Positions 1 to 10,043 of a stretch of DNA of 64,000 nt are shown here, piece after piece. The stretch covers positions 2,225,682 to 2,289,681 of the forward strand of contig NC_060201.1 of assembly GCF_020623625.1 (NCBI RefSeq). The letters are read 5' to 3'. Source of the stretch: Saccharomycodes ludwigii (lineage: Eukaryota > Ascomycota > Saccharomycetes > Saccharomycodales > Saccharomycodaceae). Every line of letters begins with the position of its first letter. Within the stretch, counting starts at the first letter, position 1. Under the pieces are notes generated by a model, which ran no database searches, was not told the DNA's origin, and was given only the letters and a program-made list of their open reading frames with translations. Position numbers and translations under genes: made by a program.

Positions 1-59
1 TAAATAAGGAAAACTTTTAAGTAATAATAATATATATGTCTTCAAATTTGTGGGATTAT

Positions 60-1397
60 CTACGATTGTATACTACTATGGAATTTATATAAACTATAAT
101 AACCTTTGTACAAAGACTTTTCATCGGTCATATATCCAACATTAGTATGGTCTATTTGGGAATCTAGATCTTTCCAATTTCTTATTTTTCTCAATTTATC
201 GAAACTTTTACTATCCAATTGAACCATTGGTTTCGTGCCATATTTTAGTGGCCCCACATTAATCCAGTGAACTTTATTCAAACAATTTCTTTTAAAACTT
301 TCAATAGTATCTATATAGTCTATTATATTGCTTGCAGTGTCGATAAAGAATACTGTGATTACAACGATGTTATCATATTGAGCTGCATTTTCATTAGGAA
401 TGGTAAATTTGTTGAAATCGCCTAAATGAATTTTCAAATTAGCTGGCTTGACATAACCAGAGAGATTAATGTCAAACGTGGACAATTGATCATTCAAACT
501 AACATGATTGGAGAAGTATGTGAGATAAGGAGACAATTGAATTTTATCTTCATAAAGATAAATGAATTCATTGCACATATAAGCTAAATTAGAAAATTCA
601 ATGGAATGTATATCAATATTTGAATATTTCAAACTGATTTCATAAGGAATCCTACCTAAACCACTTCCAGGCATAATAATCAATGTTCTCTTATTATTCG
701 AAGTATCAATTTTCTTTAACTGATCTTCAATATATGATAGTAAAGGCTCACGTTCCTTATCAAAAGAAGTGTGCCAATCACGGATAATATGACTCAAGGC
801 TTCGGTAATTCTATAATTTGGACAACTTTCAAAAGTTTTGTACGTCTTTTTTTCAAAAACTGCTTTTAAATCCGATAATATACCAGTACTATCATTAGTT
901 TTATCCAAGCTATTTAAAATGGTGGCAGAGATTTTCTCGACGGTTTTACAATTAACATTAATTACACCATTTTTAACCTTATCGATATTATCTAAATATC
1001 CAATTTTCTTTAAATCTCGTTGATTTTTCTTGGTCAACATAGCATATCTTTGTAACATAACAGTGTCTATATTTCTTAGACAATTACCTTTATAGTCATG
1101 CAAATGACATAATCCATTATAAATATTAGCCAAAGAAGCTGAAGATGCGGAGGTTGCATAGTATTCATTTTGTTTGCCATTACATAATTGTAAATCATGT
1201 GATAGTGGAGTATCTTGGCAGTTATAATACAACGTATCAACTACGCTACTGCCAGTTATGCCACTTTTAGCGATTATTCTCTCTATTTTTTTTAAAAGCC
1301 ATTGTTTAAATGGATCATAGGTTCTTAACATTGTAAATAAAATAGTAAATAACACAATTAAAATGTTTGCTATAGTTGGTGACATTATATTTGCCAT
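60..1397 (-). CDS. N2227/carnosine N-methyltransferase-like SAM-dependent methyltransferase (YMR209C-like)
   Basis: The 445-residue product has one hydrophobic segment near the N-terminus (about residues 9-24), then a soluble domain. The motif LIIMPGSGLGRIPYEIS looks like the glycine-rich SAM-binding loop. Near the C-terminus the segments VFFIDTASNIIDYIDTI and HWINVGPLKYG match the conserved core of the N2227 (carnosine N-methyltransferase) family. The likely reaction is SAM-dependent N-methylation of a histidine-containing peptide or protein, but the yeast substrate is not known to me. The next genes are TPO4-like and DML1, which places this gene where S. cerevisiae has YMR209C. The paralogue YNL092W is the other possible counterpart. 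The start was chosen as the first Met before the hydrophobic segment. The family call is firm; the exact orthologue is inference. Confidence 0.8.
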   Translation of the reverse strand: MANIMSPTIANILIVLFTILFTMLRTYDPFKQWLLKKIERIIAKSGITGSSVVDTLYYNCQDTPLSHDLQLCNGKQNEYYATSASSASLANIYNGLCHLHDYKGNCLRNIDTVMLQRYAMLTKKNQRDLKKIGYLDNIDKVKNGVINVNCKTVEKISATILNSLDKTNDSTGILSDLKAVFEKKTYKTFESCPNYRITEALSHIIRDWHTSFDKEREPLLSYIEDQLKKIDTSNNKRTLIIMPGSGLGRIPYEISLKYSNIDIHSIEFSNLAYMCNEFIYLYEDKIQLSPYLTYFSNHVSLNDQLSTFDINLSGYVKPANLKIHLGDFNKFTIPNENAAQYDNIVVITVFFIDTASNIIDYIDTIESFKRNCLNKVHWINVGPLKYGTKPMVQLDSKSFDKLRKIRNWKDLDSQIDHTNVGYMTDEKSLYKGYYSLYKFHSSIQS

Positions 1398-1493
1398 TTT
1401 CCTATTTACTTTTTTTTCTTTTTTGAAAATATATCACAGATATTGTTTGTTATTTAGATAAAATATTAATTTCCTTTATATAAGTTAAAAATG

Positions 1494-1528
<35 letters not shown>

Positions 1529-1949
1529 AATTATACTTTCATTTTTATTGATATCAGAATAGAAAAAATTGAAAAAAACCTGTAACCTTTTATGTACTAA
1601 ATAATATATATATATATATTTTTTTTCTTTTCTTTTTTTATAAAAAAAAAAAAAAAAGGGAATGCATCTCACCTTCTTAAGAATATATATATATATATAT
1701 ATATTGTTGTTCGTTGAAGTAAAAATGTATAAAACTTCGTCATCTTAATACCAATTGAATATGTATAAAAAGATACAGTTACATAGGTATAATACTGAAT
1801 TACCGTATCCATAGTATAATAAGCATGATAAAAGCTGTATAATATATATATATGTATAAATGGAAAAAAAAAAAAAAAAAAAAAGAAAAACTAAGGGGTA
1901 TCATTTAGTGTTAATAATAGTGTTGAATTTATAACCTTAAAGATGTATA
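1398..1949. other. Intergenic region between two minus-strand genes
   Basis: This stretch carries the promoter of the methyltransferase gene and the 3' flank of the TPO4-like gene. It contains a poly-A run of about 35 bases near 1493-1526, several (TA)n tracts and another A-run near 1863-1884. I see no RNA gene or credible small coding frame. Confidence 0.6.
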
Positions 1950-3947
1950 TCAAACTTGCTCAGAAGGCTTCTTATTCTTATTCTTATTCTTATCATGAAA
2001 ATTTGAACTATGATCGTCTGTAAAGGCAGCAATACTAGCTTCAGTATAGGTTCTAGTCAAAGTTAATTCAGCAACATTTTCATCATCATCATCCGTTCCT
2101 TTTTCCATTGCAGCAAACCCAAATTGTGACCTATGTCTTAATTTAGGCCCGTAAATTTCAAATAACCAGGGAACTGGAATCATAGCAATACAAACAAATC
2201 CGAAAAAAGAACTAGCCCAATAAACATGCATTTTTTCATACATTTGAATAGTGAAAAGTGGGAAAACACAACTAGTAACATATCTTAACAAATTATTTGC
2301 GGCTAAAGCGGAAGCCACATATAAAGGAGGATAAGATGTACTAAAATACATCATAACAGAAAAGAAAATCAAAATCAATCCAAAACCAAAGGGAACACCG
2401 GCTGCAATAGGCGCCATCCATTGAACAGATTTTCTTGCAGTCCACCCTTGCCAAAATAATGCAATGGGTAAAGCTATCGATCCTATTTTAGTAACAACCA
2501 AAAATGTCTCCGGTTTCAATGGTAATAATTCGCCAGTTTCAGGATTTCTATGACCTCTATATGGCATAGTTCTTGCAGTAGGGGAATTTACTAATAAGGG
2601 AGTTCCACTTGGCGCCTTGGGGAAAAAGAACTTACGATCATACCATAGATAAAAAAAGGAACCCATCCATAGACCAATACCAATACCTAAAAATGGTAAA
2701 CTTGAATTTCCATCATCCATTAAATATATACCACGATAAATAACTGCAAATGCTTCAAAGAACCCAAACAAAACAGCAAAAATAAATGCAACGTAGATAC
2801 TAAAAACTAACACAATTGGTTCAACAAACAACATCTTTAGTGGTCTAAAAATAGTAATGGTCATTGTTAATTTTAAAAATGTTTTCAACTCCTCCTTTGT
2901 TGGTTTTTTCAAATTAACCCCCCTCTTTTGTGCTCTTTTTTTCAATACGATGACTTTATGCGTTTCTGGCATTAATATTAAGAAGGGGGTGATTATCCCG
3001 CCTGCAAATAATTGAATATAGGCGCTCCATCTAAAATTTTTCATTGAGGCACAAGCGTAGGATCCCATTATAGGGGCTATAACTGGACCTAGAAATGGAG
3101 CCAAACAGAAATAAGTCATTGCAGGACTTAATAAATCAACATCCCACATATCGACTAAAGTACCAGAAGCAATACTTAAAGCTGGAGAAGCGAAAAACCC
3201 AGAGAGAAACCTGCATGGCAAAATAATTCTCATATGGCCATTAGATAAACAAACCCCCATAGTAAATAACATTGAAAGTGGAATTGATGTTACATATATA
3301 GGTTTTCTACCAAAGACTTCACTTAAAGGAGCTCCAATGATAGAGGACAATCCCAATAGATAAAAAGTTAATCCTGAAAGAGATAAAGTTTGGGAAATAT
3401 GGTAACGCACCATTAACTCAGGTACACCAGAAACGTACAAGGAAGACCCCATTGTGACTACTAAACAGGTACAAGCGGCAACCATGGTTGCAGCCCATTT
3501 TTTAGCTGGTTTCCAATTATGGGGGTTATCCGGATCTTCAGGATTATCCCATTCCAAATCTCTAGGGTCTACAGGTGTATCATCATCATTATCATCCTCC
3601 TTATTGTTCTCTTTATCGTTTTGATTTGTATCTTTAGTATTATTAGCGTTTTTATTGCTATCTGTAGTAGGGATTTTTGTGACATTATTTTTCGGTGTCA
3701 ATTGGTTATTACCTGTATAATCGCTATAATAGGAATGAACAGAATTGTCATCTCCCGACAGTTCCCCTCCTTGTTGTACTTCCTTGTTGTTGTTACTTAT
3801 GGTGTTATAACTGTTAATAGTAGAAGAATTGCTACCTGTACTTACATTATGATCCACATTAGTGTTTGATATATTATTTTTCTCTTCATTAGATACAGTT
3901 GTGTCATTATTAATAACAATATTATCTTGTGATATGTGGTTATTCAT
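1950..3947 (-). CDS. TPO4: Plasma-membrane polyamine/drug:H+ antiporter of the DHA1 MFS family (TPO4-like)
   Basis: The 665-residue protein has a long hydrophilic N-terminus rich in Asn, Asp, Ser and Thr (about residues 1-145). A run of about twelve hydrophobic segments follows. The segment DLEWDNPEDPDNPHNW just before the first membrane helix is typical of fungal DHA1 transporters. The loop after the second helix pair carries GAPLSEVFGRKP, the MFS signature. Proteins of this family export polyamines and various drugs using the proton gradient. The length is close to S. cerevisiae Tpo4 (about 659 residues). The gene lies near MOD5 and RIM20 as in the YOR273C-YOR275C block. The family is certain; TPO4 rather than another TPO or DHA1 member rests mainly on position. 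The hydrophilic N-terminus may carry kinase sites, as in Tpo1, but I cannot show that. Confidence 0.78.
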   Translation of the reverse strand: MNNHISQDNIVINNDTTVSNEEKNNISNTNVDHNVSTGSNSSTINSYNTISNNNKEVQQGGELSGDDNSVHSYYSDYTGNNQLTPKNNVTKIPTTDSNKNANNTKDTNQNDKENNKEDDNDDDTPVDPRDLEWDNPEDPDNPHNWKPAKKWAATMVAACTCLVVTMGSSLYVSGVPELMVRYHISQTLSLSGLTFYLLGLSSIIGAPLSEVFGRKPIYVTSIPLSMLFTMGVCLSNGHMRIILPCRFLSGFFASPALSIASGTLVDMWDVDLLSPAMTYFCLAPFLGPVIAPIMGSYACASMKNFRWSAYIQLFAGGIITPFLILMPETHKVIVLKKRAQKRGVNLKKPTKEELKTFLKLTMTITIFRPLKMLFVEPIVLVFSIYVAFIFAVLFGFFEAFAVIYRGIYLMDDGNSSLPFLGIGIGLWMGSFFYLWYDRKFFFPKAPSGTPLLVNSPTARTMPYRGHRNPETGELLPLKPETFLVVTKIGSIALPIALFWQGWTARKSVQWMAPIAAGVPFGFGLILIFFSVMMYFSTSYPPLYVASALAANNLLRYVTSCVFPLFTIQMYEKMHVYWASSFFGFVCIAMIPVPWLFEIYGPKLRHRSQFGFAAMEKGTDDDDENVAELTLTRTYTEASIAAFTDDHSSNFHDKNKNKNKKPSEQV

Positions 3948-4603
3948 TTTGTATTTTTCCTTGTCACGTTATTGTTGTTAGTATTTATAATTCTATCCAA
4001 TTATTTATTTTTATTCTTATACTAATCTTTCTAGCTTTTAATCTTCTCCTTATTTTTTTTTTATTTTTATTTTTATTTTTTTTTCCTTTCTTTTTAACCA
4101 TTTATTTTCAAGTCAATTCGTGATATATATATATATATATATATATTGATATGAAATATAAACACCCTTTAAAGATTGAGCATCAAAAGTGATTGAATCA
4201 TTAATGAAAAATGAATTAAATTAAACAAATAAACAAATAAATATGTAATTGTAGGCATAAACAACGCAGGACGGGGTTTAAGTACTATAATTCTTTACAC
4301 GGCATTTGTACACATAAAAATAAATAAGTAAACAAAAATTGCTTAAACCACGCCGGACGGGAATAAACGTTGCCATCCGTTGCCAATTTTTTTGTTTTTG
4401 TTTTTTTGAATTTCCAAACAAAAACAAAAACAAAAACAAAAACAAAAACAAAAAAATTATCCCTTTAAAGTCCGACAATAGATAATTATATCTTGCAGTC
4501 CGAAAAAAATTAGAAAATATAAAAATTAGAAAATATAAAAATAAGAAAATATAAAATTAACTGAAAAAGATTTATCCAACAACCAGCAAAGAACCAACAA
4601 TAA
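3948..4603. promoter_or_regulatory. Divergent promoter TPO4-like / DML1
   Basis: This 656-base region separates the start codons of a minus-strand and a plus-strand gene, so it should hold both promoters. It contains a (TA)n tract near 4121-4146 and a short inverted repeat GGTTTAAG/CTTAAACC (about 4275 and 4343). It also has GTCCGA near 4464 and 4495, an A/T-rich hairpin with (CAAAAA)n, and a 14-16-base tandem repeat ending at about 4556. No specific factor site can be assigned with confidence. Confidence 0.5.
4387..4456. repeat. (CAAAAA)n microsatellite with an upstream complementary T-rich arm
   Basis: The right part, about 4415-4456, is six or seven copies of CAAAAA. The left part, about 4387-4408, is T-rich with G at similar spacing. 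The two could pair into an imperfect hairpin with a short loop around AATTTCC. This is most likely slippage-generated. It lies about 150 bases upstream of the DML1 start. Confidence 0.7.
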
Positions 4604-6091
4604 ATGCAGGAAATATTAAATTTATCCTTATCTCACAGATCAAATCATTTAATCACCCAGTTTTATAATATACAGGAAAGTTTATTACAATTAAATACTG
4701 GCCTTGTAGGGAGCAAAAAATCTTTGAAGAATGACCCTAAAGTCTTTTTAAATTGCGATATCATTGGTGGCCCTACAAAATATTTAAATTATACTCCTAG
4801 GTGTATATTGTGGGATGCTAAATACGGTAATGGTTCATTAAGTAAATATGAATACACAGAGAAAAATAATCATCAAACTGATGATAACGTTCAGGTTATT
4901 TACACCAGCAGTGAAATTAAAAAATCAGAATATATGGAGAAATTAGACCTAGGCGTTAGCACAGAAAAAGTGCCTATAGATCAATCACACAATACCAAAT
5001 ATTGGACTGATTATAATAAATTGATTTACTCACCCAATTCTTTTGTTTTTTTAAAAAACTGGTATCATAACGATGACGGTAGTACTAATGCTATTCCAAT
5101 TAGAAAAAATGAACTGATTGGAAATGAAAAAAATAATTCCCAACAATTTAACAATCCACAATTTGGAACTACAGAATATGATTTAAATAAAGAAGAGTTG
5201 TGGGATAATTCTCTACACTATTTTCTAGAGAGTAGTGATAATTTACAAGGCATCAATTTGATATCTGATGTAAGTACGGGATGGGGCGGTATATTAACAA
5301 GTTTATATCCAGATTTAAAGGATGAATTGCCTAAAATTAATATTTTCACATGGACTAATCAATCTATACATAATACCAACGTCTACAATGAGATTGAAAA
5401 TTATTTAGACGTTATAGAATATTCAAATCTAGTTTTCCCATTATATTATAACAACAATACTAACATTTGGAAAAGTTCTAGTTCACAAGCATTGATTTTT
5501 CAAACTATTAATAGCCTATTTGATGATAAGTCAAATGCGATATCTTGTCAGGATTTACTATATTCTTTAAATGACGGAATATATGATAAAAGAAATTTGG
5601 TAAGTTCCATCAAGTGTAATGTTGATAATGTTCAAAATAAAAGCAATGTTAAAGATTATTCTTATGTTTCCTATATTAGTAATAACAGTACTATCGATAA
5701 TGCCAAAATATTCAATGAAGTTGCTATTATTAGGGATGACTCTAGCGACAGTAACGTAGATACGAATTATACACCTGATCGTCATAAACACGTTTATAAA
5801 ACCTACCAATTAGACTATAATAATTTAGATACTATAGATAACTCTGCGGATATTACCAAAATAAACTCTTTGACTTTACAAATTGATAATAAGCCAAAAA
5901 AAATATTCAAAAATTGGTATAAAATTATAGACAAAACCAATACTAAAATACTTCAGCTTCATATTGGTTCCAATAATGGCTCTAAAGATGATTTCAAAAA
6001 TGATATTGCTAATCTAATCGAAGCTTACCAATCTACTGGTTATTATGATATCCATAGTGATGATAGTGATTATGATAGTGATTATTATTAA
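4604..6091 (+). CDS. DML1: Misato/DML1 homologue, tubulin-like mitochondrial inheritance protein
   Basis: The 495-residue product begins MQEILNLSLSHRSNHLITQF, matching the start of the Misato/Dml1 family, whose N-terminal domain is related to tubulin and FtsZ. Further conserved pieces are QIDNKPKKIFKNWYKII near the C-terminus and the aromatic-rich segment with YWTDYNKLIYSPNSFVFLKNW (split here by position, residues about 128-148). In S. cerevisiae Dml1 is essential and affects mitochondrial DNA inheritance and morphology. The length is close to the usual 475. The C-terminus is an Asp/Ser/Tyr-rich tail ending in repeated D-Y-D-S units. The position next to TPO4-like and MOD5 fits the merged YMR211W/YOR274W order. 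The tubulin fold is known for the family, not visible to me in this sequence. Confidence 0.88.
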   Translation: MQEILNLSLSHRSNHLITQFYNIQESLLQLNTGLVGSKKSLKNDPKVFLNCDIIGGPTKYLNYTPRCILWDAKYGNGSLSKYEYTEKNNHQTDDNVQVIYTSSEIKKSEYMEKLDLGVSTEKVPIDQSHNTKYWTDYNKLIYSPNSFVFLKNWYHNDDGSTNAIPIRKNELIGNEKNNSQQFNNPQFGTTEYDLNKEELWDNSLHYFLESSDNLQGINLISDVSTGWGGILTSLYPDLKDELPKINIFTWTNQSIHNTNVYNEIENYLDVIEYSNLVFPLYYNNNTNIWKSSSSQALIFQTINSLFDDKSNAISCQDLLYSLNDGIYDKRNLVSSIKCNVDNVQNKSNVKDYSYVSYISNNSTIDNAKIFNEVAIIRDDSSDSNVDTNYTPDRHKHVYKTYQLDYNNLDTIDNSADITKINSLTLQIDNKPKKIFKNWYKIIDKTNTKILQLHIGSNNGSKDDFKNDIANLIEAYQSTGYYDIHSDDSDYDSDYY

Positions 6092-6126
6092 AATAACGTG
6101 TACATTATATTATATTTTAATATTAC

Positions 6127-6149
6127 TTGTCCGACAAAATATCGGACAA
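6127..6149. promoter_or_regulatory. Inverted repeat TTGTCCGA-N7-TCGGACAA between DML1 and MOD5
   Basis: Two perfect 8-base arms are separated by 7 A/T-rich bases, giving CCG-N9-CGG. This is the kind of site bound by zinc-cluster (Zn2Cys6) dimers. It lies 36 bases after the DML1 stop and about 180 bases before the MOD5 start, so it could belong to the MOD5 promoter or to the DML1 3' end. The half-site recurs elsewhere in the window. The factor is unknown. Confidence 0.45.
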
Positions 6150-6231
6150 AAAGTGCTATAAAAAAATGGCGTCAGAATTACTTAGATATAATTTCTATGT
6201 ACTTTTTATTTTAGAGCTTCGCTTTCGTTTT

Positions 6232-6262
<31 letters not shown>

Positions 6263-6292
6263 CTATTTCGTATATTCATAAAACGTCCAAAT

Positions 6293-6323
<31 letters not shown>

Positions 6324-6327
6324 ATAA

Positions 6328-7692
6328 ATGAAATCGTTCCTGAATAAAACAATGACAAGTATCAAACTAACCGATACCATTACTAGTCCAAAAAGGCTCA
6401 TTGTAATTGCAGGTACCACCGGTGTTGGGAAATCACAATTATCTATTGAATTAGCCTCTAAATATAATGGTGAAATTATAAACTCAGATTCTATGCAAAT
6501 GTACCAAGATATACCTATAATTACCAATAAACATCCAATAAATGAAAGAAATGGTATTCCACATCATATAATAAATCATGTTCCATGGAATAAAGAATAC
6601 GATATGCATATTTTTGAAAAAGAATGTTTAAGCAAAATATATGACATTCTGCAGCGGGGTAAAACTCCAATAATTGTTGGTGGAACACATTACTATTTGC
6701 AAGTTTTATTTAATAATAAGAAAATCAACAACGCAATCTATTTTGGACATACTAATGATACTTTTACGGAGGATCCAAACGCTGAGGACGATCCTAAAGA
6801 ATTGTATTCTAAATTATTGGAAATAGATCCTCTAATCGCATCAAAATATCATCCGAACGATACGAGAAGAGTCAAACGAATGTTGGAAATATACCACCAG
6901 AGTAATGGAATTAAGCCAAGTGAAATTTTTCAAAAACAACAGATTTCTTTGAAATTTGAAAATACCCTATTTTTCTGGTTATACAGCGATCCAACCGAAC
7001 TAAATAAAAGATTGGATGATAGAGTAGATCAGATGATATCTAACGGCGCATACTCGGAAATCCAACAGCTGTATAAATATTATTGCGAAAACAACAAGCC
7101 ATGCTTAGAAAGTGGTATATGGCAAGTTATTGGCTTTAAAGAATTCTTACCATGGTTGTTATCGCAAGATACAACTAATGCTGATGATAACACAATTTTA
7201 TATAAAGAATGTGTGGAGAAAATGAAGTTACGGACACGACAATATGCTAAAAGACAAATCAAGTGGATTAAAAAAATGCTGATTTCTGATATCCGAGCAG
7301 CAGATAAATTATCCAATTTTTATGTATTAAATGCTACTGATCTAAATAAATGGGACCAACTAGTTAAAGATAGAGCCAATTTAATATGCGATGGGTTTTT
7401 CTTTTCAAAAAATGGTGTTGATCAATGCGTAGAACATGTTCCTAAAGGTTTAGAAAATATCGTCTTAACAGAAGAGTGCGCCACAGCTTCCGCCACTAAT
7501 ACAAACAATAATGCCAAATTTTTTGATAAATTTACTTGCTCCACATGTAAGGATAAAAATGATGAAAACCTAATACTTATAGGCAAGGAGGTTTGGGGAA
7601 AGCATTTAAAAAGCAGAAGACATAAATCCAATTTGAACAGAGGCAAAAAGAAAAAAGAATATGAAGAATGGAAGCTGAAAAATACTACATAA
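6328..7692 (+). CDS. MOD5: tRNA dimethylallyltransferase (isopentenyl-A37), Mod5
   Basis: The enzyme transfers an isopentenyl group from dimethylallyl diphosphate to A37 of tRNAs that read UNN codons. The P-loop GTTGVGKS is at residues 29-36, followed by INSDSMQMY, HPINERNGIPHHI and GGTHYYLQ, all hallmarks of MiaA/Mod5. The block RMKLRTRQYAKRQIKWIKK (in the sequence EKMKLRTRQYAKRQ) marks the tRNA-binding end of the catalytic part. A C-terminal zinc finger, C404-X2-C407-X18-H426-X5-H432, is typical of eukaryotic members. The protein has 454 residues against about 428 in S. cerevisiae. There are two Met codons ahead of the P-loop, residue 1 (MKSFLNKT) and residue 9. This matches the S. cerevisiae arrangement, in which the first start gives a mitochondrial form and the second a cytosolic/nuclear form. 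Its tail is convergent with RIM20 (21 bases between). Confidence 0.95.
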   Translation: MKSFLNKTMTSIKLTDTITSPKRLIVIAGTTGVGKSQLSIELASKYNGEIINSDSMQMYQDIPIITNKHPINERNGIPHHIINHVPWNKEYDMHIFEKECLSKIYDILQRGKTPIIVGGTHYYLQVLFNNKKINNAIYFGHTNDTFTEDPNAEDDPKELYSKLLEIDPLIASKYHPNDTRRVKRMLEIYHQSNGIKPSEIFQKQQISLKFENTLFFWLYSDPTELNKRLDDRVDQMISNGAYSEIQQLYKYYCENNKPCLESGIWQVIGFKEFLPWLLSQDTTNADDNTILYKECVEKMKLRTRQYAKRQIKWIKKMLISDIRAADKLSNFYVLNATDLNKWDQLVKDRANLICDGFFFSKNGVDQCVEHVPKGLENIVLTEECATASATNTNNNAKFFDKFTCSTCKDKNDENLILIGKEVWGKHLKSRRHKSNLNRGKKKKEYEEWKLKNTT

Positions 7693-7713
7693 ACATACTG
7701 TTGGATATAAACA

Positions 7714-9717
7714 TTATGATAAACTCTTTACCAAAGCGTTTGTTTTTATTTTGTAATCGTCAATAGCATCAATAGTCATTTGTTTTAACATTTCTGCGTT
7801 ATTTCTCAAATCATCATAAAATTTTAAACCCCGTTCTATTTTTAATTCTACTTGTTTAAACAGTTCATATGAATGCTTATAGTCTTCGATAAATATATTT
7901 CTAGGATCTTGTATCCTCGAGTTTTCCTCATTATCATCAACAACAATCGCATTCGCATCAATCTTTTCGATCAAGTGATCGTTAATTTTTTTTTGATTAG
8001 AAACGTATCGGAAATCCAAATTATAAAAGTTAAGATAGTCTGAATAAACGTTTTCTATACCATTTAGATTGTGTTTTTTTTTATACAAAGCTAATATTTC
8101 TGGCAAAATGCTATGTTTCTCAAATTTTAACAAAATTTCTTTCATCTTTAATCTTCGTTCGCTTATTATTTGATTCATTTCAACGAACAATGGATGTGTG
8201 CTTTCTGGTAATAATAATGGATTACATAATAAATTTTGGTCGATCACTTCGAAAGTTTCCAATGTTATTCTGTCCACAAGCTCAGCTTGTTCGTTATATT
8301 TTTTAAAATTAGCTAAATTTTCGAATATTTTAGGATTTAGTTCTTTAAAAGGGATCAAGTTCCAAACTTTTGGACCATATCTAGATCTATATTTATTTTC
8401 TGTTAAGTCAACTATGTCGTCGCTCATTTGAGAAACCTCCTTTAATATATTGTCAACTTCCTTTCTGGATATCGGGAAAGTCGATTGTAAAATGTCTTTA
8501 ATTTTAAAAAAGGTTCTTTTGGGAAGCGGCTCTTTGAAATTAACTGGAATATCTGAATGTAATGTTGAAGTGTCATATCTATCATTTAAAAGTTTAGATA
8601 ATTGTTCAATCACATTAATCAAACTATTTTCTACATATTCCCTCTCCCTTTTTTTGAAGGCAGTAGCAGTTTCTAAAACAGATACTGGAAGTAAATCTTG
8701 TAAAATATGGTTACTCTTCGTAATCCCAGATATATTGTTTATCGGTTTAACCATACTCATTGGTATTATTAGATTAGAATCCAAAGCATCCGGTATATTT
8801 TGCAAATATATCAAGTCGTTGTCACGTTCAAAAGTTTTCAATACTTTGTTAACAATAGTTACAAAATTCTCCACTTCTAATTGATCCGGCAATTTAATTG
8901 TTTCAGTTAAAGCCTGACAATGCCTCAAACATTTGATCTTTAAACCATAATTGGTGCTTGAAGATAGGTCGTGTTCCAAATATAAGGCATAGCGATAATA
9001 AGCTATGGCTTCAAAATAATTCATTTTAGATTTCAAATTTACTTGCCAATCTCTTTGAATAATTTTTGTAGAAGACCTATTGATAAAATTCAAAGATGAT
9101 AGATAATATCGAGATACTTGAAATGCAAGTTTAGCAACTGTCAAATCCTTCAACTTACCATCTATAACACTTTTCAACCAAACCATTTCTTGTGCCTGAG
9201 CTAGCATTATATACACAAGTCCTTGGATAGTTTCCTTATCATCATCAACGCTATCATTTGTTGTACAATTTTCAAAAAACCCTGCTGATAATTGAAAAAA
9301 ATGACAGCATTTTTTAAGACTTTCTGAGTTTGTTTTCTGAAAAACTTGTACGCCTAAACTGGAATACATGCATGCAATATTGTACAAAACATTTTCGAAT
9401 TCAAAAGAAAAGCTTGTCGATTTATAAGTAATAGGTTTGGGATTTAAAAATTCAGTCCATTCAAAAGTAAGATTGGGATTTTCTGGGAAATAATCGATCA
9501 ATCTTAATATAATGCTGGAATATTTTTGTAAAATGCCTAGGTCTTGTTCTGAAACATTTAATTGTGAAATTTTTGATCTGGTATCGTTGATTTGAATTAA
9601 GTCATTTTTGAACATTGAAGAGGATTGGTAAAAGGATTGGTCTATGATGGTTGATAATATTTGTACAAGATCCAATGGCAATGGTTTTCTAAATGGGATA
9701 CATAATAAATCAGGCAT
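7714..9717 (-). CDS. RIM20: Rim20, BRO1-domain scaffold of the alkaline-pH (Rim101) pathway
   Basis: Length (667 residues, about 661 in S. cerevisiae), N-terminal BRO1-type start MPDLLCIPFRKPLPLDL and the position beside MOD5 all identify Rim20, the yeast PalA/Alix relative. The BRO1 domain spans roughly residues 3-370 and contains the family pattern with the helix LYNIACMYSSLG. The remainder is helical with charged stretches, as in the V-shaped domain that binds YPXL motifs of Rim101. Known role: Rim20 binds ESCRT-III Snf7 on endosomes and brings Rim101 to the protease Rim13. The gene is convergent with MOD5, the same arrangement as YOR274W/YOR275C. No breaks are seen. Confidence 0.92.
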   Translation of the reverse strand: MPDLLCIPFRKPLPLDLVQILSTIIDQSFYQSSSMFKNDLIQINDTRSKISQLNVSEQDLGILQKYSSIILRLIDYFPENPNLTFEWTEFLNPKPITYKSTSFSFEFENVLYNIACMYSSLGVQVFQKTNSESLKKCCHFFQLSAGFFENCTTNDSVDDDKETIQGLVYIMLAQAQEMVWLKSVIDGKLKDLTVAKLAFQVSRYYLSSLNFINRSSTKIIQRDWQVNLKSKMNYFEAIAYYRYALYLEHDLSSSTNYGLKIKCLRHCQALTETIKLPDQLEVENFVTIVNKVLKTFERDNDLIYLQNIPDALDSNLIIPMSMVKPINNISGITKSNHILQDLLPVSVLETATAFKKREREYVENSLINVIEQLSKLLNDRYDTSTLHSDIPVNFKEPLPKRTFFKIKDILQSTFPISRKEVDNILKEVSQMSDDIVDLTENKYRSRYGPKVWNLIPFKELNPKIFENLANFKKYNEQAELVDRITLETFEVIDQNLLCNPLLLPESTHPLFVEMNQIISERRLKMKEILLKFEKHSILPEILALYKKKHNLNGIENVYSDYLNFYNLDFRYVSNQKKINDHLIEKIDANAIVVDDNEENSRIQDPRNIFIEDYKHSYELFKQVELKIERGLKFYDDLRNNAEMLKQMTIDAIDDYKIKTNALVKSLS

Positions 9718-9882
9718 ACTTTGGTCAAAGCTTTTTTAATACTTTTCTTTTTTTATTGCAAAGAATTAAAAAAAAAAGAAAAAAAATAGCATTGAAATAA
9801 AAAGAGAACAATATTAAACTGAAACTATTATAAAATACACTATTTATAATTACTAAATTATGGAAAAAAAAAGGAAAAAAAG

Positions 9883-9919
<37 letters not shown>

Positions 9920-10043
9920 AAAAAAAAAAAAGATATATATATATATATATATGTACATATATATTTCTATTAATTATTAAAAAATTATAATGCATTTTAA
10001 TAAAGATTTCCATTTTTTGGTATGTTAATCTCTTGTAGTACTA
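9718..10043. other. Intergenic region RIM20 / EFR3
   Basis: A 326-base gap between two minus-strand genes. It is mostly T- and A-tracts on the plus strand, with an interrupted A-run near 9885-9932 and a (TA)n tract near 9933-9952. It holds the RIM20 promoter and the EFR3 3' end. Nothing else is visible. Confidence 0.55.

Noticed and set aside
3976-3982. TACTAAC on the minus strand upstream of the TPO4-like start, as a possible 5' UTR intron
   Set aside because: No GTATGT donor on the minus strand was found in the divergent promoter. A chance match is likely in AT-rich DNA.
6127-6324. 65-residue plus-strand frame between DML1 and MOD5
   Set aside because: It consists largely of Phe from a T-run and Tyr-Ile from a TA tract, and it covers the MOD5 promoter.
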